Of a DNA stretch of 64,000 nucleotides, positions 33,029 to 40,741 are shown piece after piece; the stretch's first letter is position 1, and each line of letters starts with the position of its first letter. This stretch comes from Candidatus Omnitrophota bacterium (GTDB lineage: Bacteria; Omnitrophota; Gorgyraeia; Velamenicoccales; Velamenicoccaceae): contig DMEU01000011.1 in assembly GCA_003451585.1 (NCBI GenBank), positions 62,744 to 126,743 on the forward strand. The letters are read 5' to 3'. The notes below the pieces were generated by a model. The model made no database searches, was not told the origin of the DNA, and was given only the letters and a program-made list of their open reading frames with translations. A program made the translations under genes and the position numbers.

Positions 33029-34470
33029 CGAACATAAAATATGAGCCGGTAATAGGGCTTGAAGTCCACGTGCAGCTAAAGACCAAGACGAAGGCCTTTT
33101 GCGGATGCGCCAATGAGTTCGGTTCAAAAGAGAACACTAATATCTGCCCTGTCTGTCTGGGGCTTCCGGGGTCTTTGCCTGTCTTAAACGCACAGGTATT
33201 GGTTGGCGCGGCCCGTGTGGCATTGGCATTGGACTGCACTATCCGCCATTTTATAAAATTCGACAGGAAGAATTATTTCTACCCTGACCTGCCTAAAAAT
33301 TTTCAGATATCACAATTTGATATGCCTCTGTCGGAGAACGGCCACCTGGATATAAAAGTTGACGGTATCTCGCCTAAACGCATACGAATAAAGAGGGTCC
33401 ACCTTGAGGAAGACGCAGGGAAGTTGATGCATCCGGAAGGTTCTATTTCCAGCCTTGTTGATTTTAACCGCGCAGGGACGCCGTTATTGGAGATCGTCAC
33501 CGAGCCGGACATATATTCACCCGAAGAAGCATACGCTTATTTGAGCGACTTGAAGCTTATGTTGCAGTATCTCGATATTTCCGATTGTGACATGGAAAAA
33601 GGGAGCCTGCGTTGCGACGCAAATATATCTATAAGGCCCGCCGGTGAGACGAAACTGGGCACAAAGGCCGAATTGAAGAATATGAACTCTTTTAAGGCTG
33701 TCAAGGCCGCTTTAGAGTATGAGATAAAGCGTCAGGCGCAGAGCCTGGATGCCGGTGAGAGGATCGTCCAGGAGACCAGGCTTTGGGACGAGAAAAAAGA
33801 AGTTACGCTTCCTATGCGTTCTAAAGAAGAGGCGCATGATTATCGTTATTTTCCGGAACCGGACCTGCCGCCGTTCACTTTTACTGATGCCGATATCGAA
33901 GGTATGCGTAATTCTCTTCCGGAATTGCCGCAGCAGAGGCTGAGGCGGTTTGTGGAAAATTTCGGTTTAGGTGAAAAGGACGCGGCCGTATTGATCGCCG
34001 ATAAGGAGTTGGCTGATTTTTTTGAGGCGTGCGTCGAGATCTATAATGAGCCTAAAAAAATATCTAATTGGATCTCAGGCCCGGTGCTTTTTAATATGAA
34101 TTCCAGGAATTCATCTTTTGGCGCCCTGCGCCTTACCCCGGGACACCTTACGGACCTCATATGCCTGGTTGAAGACGGGACCGTCAGTAACCTGGTCGGA
34201 AAGGATATACTTGCGCAGATGCTCGCGGCAGGGTCGGCGCCGAAGGACATTGTCAGGGAAAAGAACCTTGCCCAGGTATCCGGCGCAGATGAACTTAATG
34301 AGATCATCGAAGAGGTGATAGCCGCGAATAAAAAATCAGTGGATGACTACGCCTGCGGTAAAGAGAACGCGTTAATGTTCTTGGTCGGACAGGTCATGAA
34401 AAGATCCGGCGGTAAGGCAAATCCCAAGGTCGCCCGCAGCCTGCTGGCAGAAAGGCTAAAAAGAACATGA
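33025..34470 (+). CDS. gatB: Asp-tRNA(Asn)/Glu-tRNA(Gln) amidotransferase subunit B
   Basis: This 481-residue subunit phosphorylates and amidates the mischarged tRNA. It has YEPVIGLEVHVQLKTKTKAFCGCANEFG, CPVCLGLPGSLPVLN (zinc-site Cys), RKNYFYPDLPKNFQISQ, HLEEDAGKLMH, SLVDFNRAGTPLLEIVTEPD and RSKEEAHDYRYFPEPDLPP. The YqeY-like tail ends the protein. It is coupled to gatA and to the next gene, a protease, by four-base overlaps. Confidence 0.98.
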   Translation: MTNIKYEPVIGLEVHVQLKTKTKAFCGCANEFGSKENTNICPVCLGLPGSLPVLNAQVLVGAARVALALDCTIRHFIKFDRKNYFYPDLPKNFQISQFDMPLSENGHLDIKVDGISPKRIRIKRVHLEEDAGKLMHPEGSISSLVDFNRAGTPLLEIVTEPDIYSPEEAYAYLSDLKLMLQYLDISDCDMEKGSLRCDANISIRPAGETKLGTKAELKNMNSFKAVKAALEYEIKRQAQSLDAGERIVQETRLWDEKKEVTLPMRSKEEAHDYRYFPEPDLPPFTFTDADIEGMRNSLPELPQQRLRRFVENFGLGEKDAAVLIADKELADFFEACVEIYNEPKKISNWISGPVLFNMNSRNSSFGALRLTPGHLTDLICLVEDGTVSNLVGKDILAQMLAAGSAPKDIVREKNLAQVSGADELNEIIEEVIAANKKSVDDYACGKENALMFLVGQVMKRSGGKANPKVARSLLAERLKRT

Positions 34471-35783
34471 TAAAAGCCTTGAAAAATGTATTCATCTTTA
34501 TCTGTGTGTCTTTTTTTCTCTTAAGCATGGCAGGGCTGGCATTGTCTGCCATAGACCGGAGCAAGAAAAACGAGACATATAAGGAGTTAGAGCTGTTTGC
34601 CGATGCCCTGGCTTATATCCAGGTCCAATATGTCGATGAGACTAAAGCTAAGGACCTGATCTACGGCGCACTTTCCGGAATGATCAATAGCCTTGACCCG
34701 CATAGCCAGTTCCTGAGCCCGGAGGAATATGAAGGACTTAAGGTGGAGACAGAGGGAAAATTCGGAGGCATAGGCGTCGAGATCACGATAAAGGATGATT
34801 TTGTGACCGTCATAACACCTATCGAAGGGACGCCTGCCTGGGATGCCGGCTTGAAGACGGGCGACAGGATCGTGAAGATCGATGATACCGTAGCTAGGAA
34901 CATCATGCTCGGAGAGGTCGTAAAAAAATTAAGGGGGAAGCCCGGGACCGAAGTAAATATTGTCGTCTGGAGAGAGAAGGAAGGCAAGTTGTATTACCAC
35001 AAGATAAAGCGTGCCTTGATAGAGGTAAAAGATATTAAAGAATCCAGGATATTAGAAGACGACATAGCTTATTTGAAACTCGTAGAATTTACCGAGGGGA
35101 CTCCGAAGGAATTGGACCGGGCTGTAAAAGACCTGAAGGACAAGGGTGCCAAGGCGCTGGTCCTCGACCTAAGGAACAACCCCGGCGGCCTGCTGGATAA
35201 GGCTGTAGAGGTAGCCGAGAGGTTTTTGCCTAAGGGCGCACTTATTGTTTCTATCAAAGGCCGAGACCCCAAGCAGGATGCCGAATACAAAGCTGATTCC
35301 AGGTCGCCCGAAGTGGATATGCCTATCGTCCTTCTCGTCAATGAAGGCAGCGCTTCCGGCAGTGAGATAGTGGCAGGCGCTTTCAAAGATAACCGCAGGG
35401 CTATAATCTTAGGGCAGAAGACATTTGGCAAAGGTTCTGTCCAGACCGTGCTGCCTTTAAGGGACGGTTCAGCCTTGAAGTTGACCTCAAGCCGTTATTA
35501 TACGCCTAAAGGCGAATCTATCCATGATAAGGGTGTAGTGCCGGATATCGTTGTTGCCCAGGCTGGTTTTATTGATGAGAAGTTAAAGGATGATAAGTCC
35601 GCCATGACTGAAGAATTAGATAAGATATTTGAAGATGTGGACAAAGAGAAGCCAAAAGAGGAGGCCGTTTTGCAGGAGATGTATGCAAAAGATCCGCAGT
35701 TGGCGCGTGCCGTAGACTTGATCAAAAGCATAAGGATCTATAAGGGGCTTCACCCACAAACATCTTCAACCGGCAATGAATAA
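34467..35783 (+). CDS. ctpA: S41 family carboxyl-terminal processing protease
   Basis: This 438-residue protein has an N-terminal signal/anchor helix (VFIFICVSFFLLSMAGLALS). A PDZ domain is at about 95-180 (FGGIGVEITIKDDFVTVITPIEGTPAWDAGLKTGDRIVKIDD). The S41 protease core follows with LVLDLRNNPGGLLDKAV. The predicted catalytic Ser is near residue 297 (NEGSASGSEI) and the Lys near 322 (QKTFGKGSVQT). It would trim periplasmic proteins from their C-termini. The next gene, a divergent polysaccharide deacetylase, is a frequent neighbour of CtpA in other bacteria. Confidence 0.95.
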   Translation: MIKALKNVFIFICVSFFLLSMAGLALSAIDRSKKNETYKELELFADALAYIQVQYVDETKAKDLIYGALSGMINSLDPHSQFLSPEEYEGLKVETEGKFGGIGVEITIKDDFVTVITPIEGTPAWDAGLKTGDRIVKIDDTVARNIMLGEVVKKLRGKPGTEVNIVVWREKEGKLYYHKIKRALIEVKDIKESRILEDDIAYLKLVEFTEGTPKELDRAVKDLKDKGAKALVLDLRNNPGGLLDKAVEVAERFLPKGALIVSIKGRDPKQDAEYKADSRSPEVDMPIVLLVNEGSASGSEIVAGAFKDNRRAIILGQKTFGKGSVQTVLPLRDGSALKLTSSRYYTPKGESIHDKGVVPDIVVAQAGFIDEKLKDDKSAMTEELDKIFEDVDKEKPKEEAVLQEMYAKDPQLARAVDLIKSIRIYKGLHPQTSSTGNE

Positions 35784-36663
35784 TTTTAAGAATTTTCTTA
35801 TTCTGGTTTTATCCCTGATAATTATCGTCCAATCCGTCTTTATCGTTTACTTCGTCTCGCGCAGGCCGTCTGCCCCCAAGGCCGCCAAGGTGGCAGAGCC
35901 CGTAGCCGCCGAAAAGGCGCCGGTGCCTGTAGAACCCAGGAAGCAGGAGGTTGTGCGTCAGCCGGCTGTCAAGCCGATGCCTTCTGTTGTGCAGGGCAAG
36001 ATCGCCATCGTCATAGATGACTGGGGTTATAACCTCAAGAACAAGGATTTTATTACAGATAATGATTTCCACCTGACGCTCTCCATACTCCCTTTCGGGG
36101 AATATTCGACGCATGTTGCGCAACTCGCCCGCCATAAGAACAAAGACGTGATCATCCATGTCCCTATGGAACCGTATAATAAGGAGAATTACGGCCTTGA
36201 AGAAAATACACTTTTGACGTCGATGGATAAAAATAGGATAGTGCGTATTTTAGACAGTGCGTTCGCGGATGTGCCGCATGCCAAAGGTATCAGTAACCAT
36301 ATGGGGTCGAAGGCAACAGAAGATGTGCGCCTTATGAGGATCGTCATGGAGTACTTAAAACAGAAGGGTATGTTTTTTTTAGACAGCCTTGTGACCTCGA
36401 AAAGCGTATGCCGTGGGTTGGCCGGGAAACTTCGCCTTGGATTCACCCAGAGGGATATTTTTATAGATAACGAGAGCGATCCCGGCTATATACGCGCGCA
36501 AGTCTTGAAATTAGCCCAGAAGGCCAAGCGCCTTGGTGTCGCGATAGGCATAGGCCACGACCGCAAAAGCACTATAGAAGTTTTGAAAGAGATGATGCCT
36601 TTGCTGGAAGAAGAAGGGTATCAATTCGTGAATCTCTCAGAGGTCGTATTGGAAAACGAGTGA
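35776..36663 (+). CDS. Divergent polysaccharide deacetylase family protein (YibQ-like)
   Basis: This 295-residue protein has an N-terminal membrane anchor (FLILVLSLIIIVQSVFIVYFV). A Pro/Ala/Lys-rich linker spans about 30-72. The divergent NodB-like domain follows: GKIAIVIDDWGYN, LSILPFGEYS, VIIHVPMEPYN, GISNHMGSKATED, FFLDSLVTSKSV, and GIGHDRKSTIEVL near the end. It lacks a canonical NodB zinc triad order, as expected for this family, whose role in envelope polysaccharide handling is unclear. It overlaps ctpA by eight bases. Confidence 0.9.
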   Translation: MNNFKNFLILVLSLIIIVQSVFIVYFVSRRPSAPKAAKVAEPVAAEKAPVPVEPRKQEVVRQPAVKPMPSVVQGKIAIVIDDWGYNLKNKDFITDNDFHLTLSILPFGEYSTHVAQLARHKNKDVIIHVPMEPYNKENYGLEENTLLTSMDKNRIVRILDSAFADVPHAKGISNHMGSKATEDVRLMRIVMEYLKQKGMFFLDSLVTSKSVCRGLAGKLRLGFTQRDIFIDNESDPGYIRAQVLKLAQKAKRLGVAIGIGHDRKSTIEVLKEMMPLLEEEGYQFVNLSEVVLENE

Positions 36664-36664
36664 T

Positions 36665-37660
36665 ATGTACACACTGGGCATAGAGACTTCTTGCGATGAG
36701 ACCGCCGCGTCCGTTGTATGCGGCCCTCAGAAGGTGCTTTCCAACGTAGTCTCTTCAAGCCTGAGCCTGCACGCGCAGTACGGCGGCATAATCCCGGAGA
36801 TCGCTTCTCGCGCACACCTGGAGGCTATTTGTTCCGTCGTAGACACAGCCCTCAAGGCCGCCAAGATCAGCCATAAAAAATTAGGTTTGATAGCGGTTAC
36901 TCAAGGCCCTGGCCTTGTTGGTTCTCTTCTTGTGGGTATTTCTTTTGCCCGAAGTCTTGCCTTGGCGTGGAAGTTGCCTTTAGTGGGTGTCAATCATGTC
37001 AGGGCGCATATGTATGCGTCTTTTATAGAAAATAAGATCACTTTTCCTTTTGTCGGGCTGGTCGTTTCCGGAGGTCATACCAGTCTGTATAGAGTCTCAA
37101 GCCTTGACCGCGAAGAGGTCATCTGTTCAACCAGGGATGATGCGGCAGGTGAGGCCTTTGATAAGACGGCAAAGATATTAGGCCTGGGTTATCCCGGAGG
37201 GCCTGTTATTGAAAGGTTGGCAAAAAGCGGCAATCCCGCGGCTTACCCGTTTCGTTGCTCTTGTGGGCTTGGCCTTGATTTCAGTTTCAGCGGTATAAAG
37301 ACGGCGGTCCTTTACAAAGCAGGCGGGCTTAAAAAGATCTATGGCCGGCTTTCTAAGCAGGTCATAGCTGATATGTGCGCCTCTTTTCAGGATACCGTTG
37401 TTAGGGATCTTGTGGTAAAATCTATGCGTGCGGTTAAGAAGTCAAGGGCCATGACACTGGTCGTAGGCGGCGGCGTGGCGTTTAATGGCTATCTCAGGGA
37501 TAGGCTTGCGCAGGCAGGAGCGGAGAATGGTATACGTATTTTGATCGCTCCGAAGTCTTATTGCCTGGATAACGCCGCTATGGTCGCAAGTTTAGGCACT
37601 AGGCTTTTTTCGGCCGATAAGAGAAAAAAATATTTAAGATTAGATCCGCTGGGCGGATAA
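36665..37660 (+). CDS. tsaD: tRNA N6-adenosine threonylcarbamoyltransferase
   Basis: This 331-residue ASKHA-fold enzyme transfers threonylcarbamoyl to A37 of ANN-reading tRNAs. It starts LGIETSCDETAASVV and has ALSLHAQYGGIIPEIASRAHLE and GLVGSLLVGISFARSLA. Iron/zinc ligands are in GVNHVRAHMYASF (HxxxH). GLVVSGGHTSLY, DDAAGEAFDKTAKILGLGYPGGPVIE, FSFSGIKTAVL and GGGVAFNGYLR follow. Length is normal. It closes the block that starts at mfd. Confidence 0.97.
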   Translation: MYTLGIETSCDETAASVVCGPQKVLSNVVSSSLSLHAQYGGIIPEIASRAHLEAICSVVDTALKAAKISHKKLGLIAVTQGPGLVGSLLVGISFARSLALAWKLPLVGVNHVRAHMYASFIENKITFPFVGLVVSGGHTSLYRVSSLDREEVICSTRDDAAGEAFDKTAKILGLGYPGGPVIERLAKSGNPAAYPFRCSCGLGLDFSFSGIKTAVLYKAGGLKKIYGRLSKQVIADMCASFQDTVVRDLVVKSMRAVKKSRAMTLVVGGGVAFNGYLRDRLAQAGAENGIRILIAPKSYCLDNAAMVASLGTRLFSADKRKKYLRLDPLGG

Positions 37661-37674
37661 GAGGAGAAGATATC

Positions 37675-38142
37675 ATGACTGATATGGAGATGATGGCAAG
37701 GATCTTTGTGGCATTTATCCTAAGCGGATTGATAGGCCTAGAGAGGGAAATACGCAGACATGAGGCAGGCCTGCGCACGCATATACTTGTCTGCGTCGGC
37801 TCGACGTTGATTATGTTGACATCCCTGCATGTTTTTGATATATATAAAACGCAAGCGCCTATGAATGTCGATCCCACAAGGATCGCAGCAGGGGTAATCA
37901 CAGGAATAGGGTTTTTGGGGGCCGGTACAATTATGCGTTCTCCGCATGGGGTGCGCGGTTTGACAACAGCTTCTAGTTTGTGGGTGGTTGCGGCTTTGGG
38001 CCTATCAATAGGCTGTGGGTTTTTTAAGACTTCTATTTTCGTGACTTTTCTCGTGTTATCTGTCCTGCTGTTCTTGAGAAAATTCGAGAGGATCCTATTC
38101 AAAAAGGAGGCGCAAGATGGCGTTGAGGAAGAGAGAGACTGA
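37675..38142 (+). CDS. MgtC/SapB family membrane protein
   Basis: This 155-residue protein has four hydrophobic helices. The family signature is LSGLIGLEREIRRHEAGLRTHILVCVGSTLIML, followed by RIAAGVITGIGFLGAGTIMRSPHGVRGLTTASSLWVVAALGLSIGCGFF. It lacks the C-terminal ACT-like domain of longer MgtC proteins. MgtC proteins modulate envelope ATPase or magnesium/phosphate physiology; the exact role here is unknown. Its 3' end overlaps the bactofilin fusion by 26 bp. Confidence 0.92.
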   Translation: MTDMEMMARIFVAFILSGLIGLEREIRRHEAGLRTHILVCVGSTLIMLTSLHVFDIYKTQAPMNVDPTRIAAGVITGIGFLGAGTIMRSPHGVRGLTTASSLWVVAALGLSIGCGFFKTSIFVTFLVLSVLLFLRKFERILFKKEAQDGVEEERD

Positions 38143-38620
38143 GGAGAAGGTGATCACCGTAGATTCCTCCATGCAGGGCAGCCTGTCTTTTAAGGAACCT
38201 GTGCATCTTCGTATTAACGGAAAATTTGAAGGGACATTGGAGGTCAGAGGGGTATTAGAGATAGGTGAGAGCGCTTTTGTGGACGCTGCCATTACAGGGG
38301 ATGATATCCTTGTATCAGGTAAGATAAAAGGCGGTATAGTCGCGTCTAAAAAAATAGTCTTAAAAGAGCACGCCGTTGTAGAAGGGGATTTAAAGACCCC
38401 TGTTTTAAGTGTTGCAGAAGGCGCTGTTTTTCAGGGTAAGTGTTCGATGCTTTGTGATGTCTTAGATACCGACGGCCTGGCGCGTTATCTTGAAGTGGAT
38501 AGTAATACTGTGCAGGACTGGGCCTCAACCGGTAAGATCCCGGCCTTTAAAGAGGGCAATGACTGGAAGTTTGAGCGTAGAAGGATAGATGAGTGGGTTT
38601 CAGCCGGAAAGGTTGGTTAG
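38117..38620 (+). CDS. Bactofilin fused to an excisionase/MerR-type HTH domain
   Basis: This 167-residue protein is in two parts. Residues 1 to about 118 are a bactofilin (polymer-forming cytoskeletal) beta-helix with repeating hydrophobic/Gly pattern (ITVDSSMQGSLSFKEPVHLRINGKFEGTLEV...GDDILVSGKIKGGIVASKKIVLKEHAVVEGDLKTPVLSVAEGAVFQGKC). Residues 119-167 are a helix-turn-helix of the excisionase type (DTDGLARYLEVDSNTVQDWASTGKIPAFKEGNDWKFERRRIDEWV). Stand-alone bactofilins make membrane-linked filaments; fusion to a DNA-binding-like domain is unusual. The start overlaps mgtC. The next gene encodes a second HTH of the same type. Confidence 0.88.
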   Translation: MALRKRETEEKVITVDSSMQGSLSFKEPVHLRINGKFEGTLEVRGVLEIGESAFVDAAITGDDILVSGKIKGGIVASKKIVLKEHAVVEGDLKTPVLSVAEGAVFQGKCSMLCDVLDTDGLARYLEVDSNTVQDWASTGKIPAFKEGNDWKFERRRIDEWVSAGKVG

Positions 38621-38622
38621 AA

Positions 38623-38922
38623 ATGTCGTCAAAGCTTTTGACTATCAGGGAGGTCGCGACCCTGCTCAACGTTACCGAAAAAGAGGTTGTCGATCTGGCG
38701 CAGTCAGGGGATATACCGGCTTATAAGGTCGGGGGGCTCTACCTGAGGTTTAAAAAAGAGCAGCTCGATAATGTTAAGCATAAGATCAAGCCTAACCAGT
38801 CTCTTGTCTCTATCGAGGGGACAGTCTTTGAGAGGACAAAAGACTTCATATATCACAATGATTTCTACATTGCATCTCTTGCCATTATCTTTTTCCTTCT
38901 TTATCTCATCGTAACTTTATGA
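38623..38922 (+). CDS. Excisionase-type HTH protein with C-terminal membrane helix
   Basis: ATG 38623 directly follows the bactofilin stop and gives 99 residues; a longer frame into the bactofilin gene is rejected. Residues 1-50 are an excisionase/MerR-like HTH (LTIREVATLLNVTEKEVVDLAQSGDIPAYKVGGLYLRFKKEQLD). After a linker the protein ends in a single membrane helix (IASLAIIFFLLYLIVTL), so the DNA-binding-like domain would be tail-anchored facing the cytoplasm. It overlaps larB by four bases. The paired arrangement suggests a partner of the bactofilin-HTH protein; this is inferred. Confidence 0.8.
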   Translation: MSSKLLTIREVATLLNVTEKEVVDLAQSGDIPAYKVGGLYLRFKKEQLDNVKHKIKPNQSLVSIEGTVFERTKDFIYHNDFYIASLAIIFFLLYLIVTL

Positions 38923-39596
38923 CGCGTAAAAAATACATCAACCTTGGTTTTGCCTGCGTTGATATAGACAGGCAGGCCAGAAGAGGTTTTCCAGAAGTTA
39001 TTTTTTGCCAAAAAAAGGCAAAAGATGAAATATTCCATATTGCCGCCGCTCTTGCAAAAGATAAAGATACCCCCCTACTTTTGACCCACCTGAGAAAAGA
39101 TGCCTTTTGTTATCTGAAGAAAAAGATAAAGGGGCTGGAATTTAATGAAAAGGCCTGTTTAGCTTACAGACCGGGGAGTGTTGTCAAGAAGGCAAAAGGA
39201 GAAGTCCTTATTATCACAGCGGGCACAAGCGATATCCCGGTAGCTGAGGAGGCATCGATAACTTTGGAACTTATGGGCGCGCCTGTAAGAAAACTTTATG
39301 ACGTGGGAGTTGCCGGCGTGCATCGCGTCCTGGATAAGAAGAAGTTGCTGAATAAGGCTGCGGTGATAATCGTCGTAGCCGGTATGGAAGGGGCCTTGGC
39401 CAGCCTTGTCAGCGGCCTTGTCAGTTGCCCTGTTGTTGCAGTGCCGACAAGTTGTGGATACGGGGCCAGTTTTGAAGGGTTGGCAGCGCTCCTGACAATG
39501 TTGAACAGTTGTTCCCCGGGTATAGCCGTGGTAAATATAGACAACGGCTTCGGGGCCGGATATTTCGCAGGGCAGATCGTTCGAAAGATATGTTGA
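38919..39596 (+). CDS. larB: Nickel-pincer cofactor biosynthesis protein LarB
   Basis: This 225-residue protein is related to PurE. LarB carboxylates nicotinic acid adenine dinucleotide in synthesis of the nickel-pincer nucleotide (NPN). Family marks seen are GFPEVIFCQKK, ITAGTSDIPVAEEA, YDVGVAGVHRVL, IVVAGMEGALASLVSGLVSCPVVAVPTSCGYGASFEG and VNIDNGFGAGYFAG. It lacks the longer N-terminal region of some homologues. It overlaps larC by seven bases. larE is not in this window. Confidence 0.94.
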   Translation: MTRKKYINLGFACVDIDRQARRGFPEVIFCQKKAKDEIFHIAAALAKDKDTPLLLTHLRKDAFCYLKKKIKGLEFNEKACLAYRPGSVVKKAKGEVLIITAGTSDIPVAEEASITLELMGAPVRKLYDVGVAGVHRVLDKKKLLNKAAVIIVVAGMEGALASLVSGLVSCPVVAVPTSCGYGASFEGLAALLTMLNSCSPGIAVVNIDNGFGAGYFAGQIVRKIC

Positions 39597-40741
39597 CGCT
39601 TTATTTCGATATTATCGGAGGGGCCAGCGGCGATATGACAGTCGCCGCTTTGTTGGATCTCGGGGTTGATATAGGCTTCCTTAAAAAAGAGTTGAAAAAA
39701 ATAAAGGTAGGCGGATATTCCATAAAAAAGGGTATTGTTGAAAGAGGGCACATCAAGGCCGCAAGGTTCATCGTTACGGTAGAAAAACCCGCGAATTACT
39801 CGTATGCAATGATCGTCCGGCTTATAAATAACAGCGGTTTATCAGAAGGGGTCAAAAAAAATATATTAAAAGTTTATGGTGTATTGTGCTCGGCAGAAAC
39901 AAAGGTGCACGGCCATGAGCACAAAGATATATGTTTTCATCAGCTTGGAGATATCGATTCGATCGTAGATATCGCATCAGCCTGTATCTGCCTTGAGAAG
40001 TTAGGGGTAAAGAGGATATTGTATTCCGCTATACCGTTGAATTATGGCCTTGCGCCGGCCACAACTGAGCTCTTGGCAGGCGATAATGTTTATTTTACCG
40101 GCCGTATTTTTGAAAACCTGACCCCTACGGGCGTGGCCATTTTGCGCGCGTTAGGAAGCCAGGCCGACCCGCGCGCAGGGGTGCTTTTCCGTATAGGCCG
40201 CTCTGGCAATGGCGGCGGCGCTTTTAATCCGCCGGATGTAAGCAATGTCTTGAGAGCGTCTGAGCTCGGGGCCGATGATCACCAGACGGAAGAAGTCGTA
40301 GTGGTGGAATCCAATATAGACGATATGGACCCAAGGTTTTTTGAATACGTCTTTGAAAGGCTTTTTGCCTGCGGCGCGCTGGATGTGTTCTTGACCCCTG
40401 TCTATATGAAGAAAACCAGGCCGGGTTTTTTATTAACTGTGTTGTCAAACAGTGAAAAATTAAGTAAAATAGCAGAAATAATCCTGTCTGAGACGACCAG
40501 CATCGGGATAAGGTTCTATACGGCACGGAGGATCAAGCTCGACAGGGAGATAAAAACACTTGAAGTCTTCGGCTCAATGAAGGCCAGGGTCAAGCGCATA
40601 AAGTCTCCTGATGGTTGCGAGCGGTTTTCCCCTGAATACGAAGATTGTAAAGTGCTTGCTCGCTATATGAAATTGCCGTTGTTAAAAGTTTATGAAGAGA
40701 TAACCCAAAAGGCTAAAAAGTCATGGCGCTCTCAGGGCTAG
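39590..40741 (+). CDS. larC: Nickel-pincer cofactor nickel-insertion protein LarC
   Basis: The start at ATG 39590 (MLTLYFDIIGGASGDMTVAALLDLG) overlaps the larB stop; an upstream in-frame extension is rejected. The 383-residue product is a single continuous LarC; in Lactobacillus larC needs a ribosomal frameshift, here it does not. HGHEHKDICFHQLGDIDSIVDIASA holds the nickel-binding His cluster. LVEAN-like VVVESNIDDMDPRFFEYVFERLF and TSIGIR mark the C-terminal part. It inserts Ni into the NPN cofactor. It overlaps the CFeSP gene acsC by 19 bp. Confidence 0.93.
   Translation: MLTLYFDIIGGASGDMTVAALLDLGVDIGFLKKELKKIKVGGYSIKKGIVERGHIKAARFIVTVEKPANYSYAMIVRLINNSGLSEGVKKNILKVYGVLCSAETKVHGHEHKDICFHQLGDIDSIVDIASACICLEKLGVKRILYSAIPLNYGLAPATTELLAGDNVYFTGRIFENLTPTGVAILRALGSQADPRAGVLFRIGRSGNGGGAFNPPDVSNVLRASELGADDHQTEEVVVVESNIDDMDPRFFEYVFERLFACGALDVFLTPVYMKKTRPGFLLTVLSNSEKLSKIAEIILSETTSIGIRFYTARRIKLDREIKTLEVFGSMKARVKRIKSPDGCERFSPEYEDCKVLARYMKLPLLKVYEEITQKAKKSWRSQG

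Noticed and set aside
39509..39589. Extended N-terminus of LarC starting inside larB
   Set aside because: The family begins at MLTLYFDIIGGASGD. The extension is basic, unlike LarC, and lies within conserved larB sequence.
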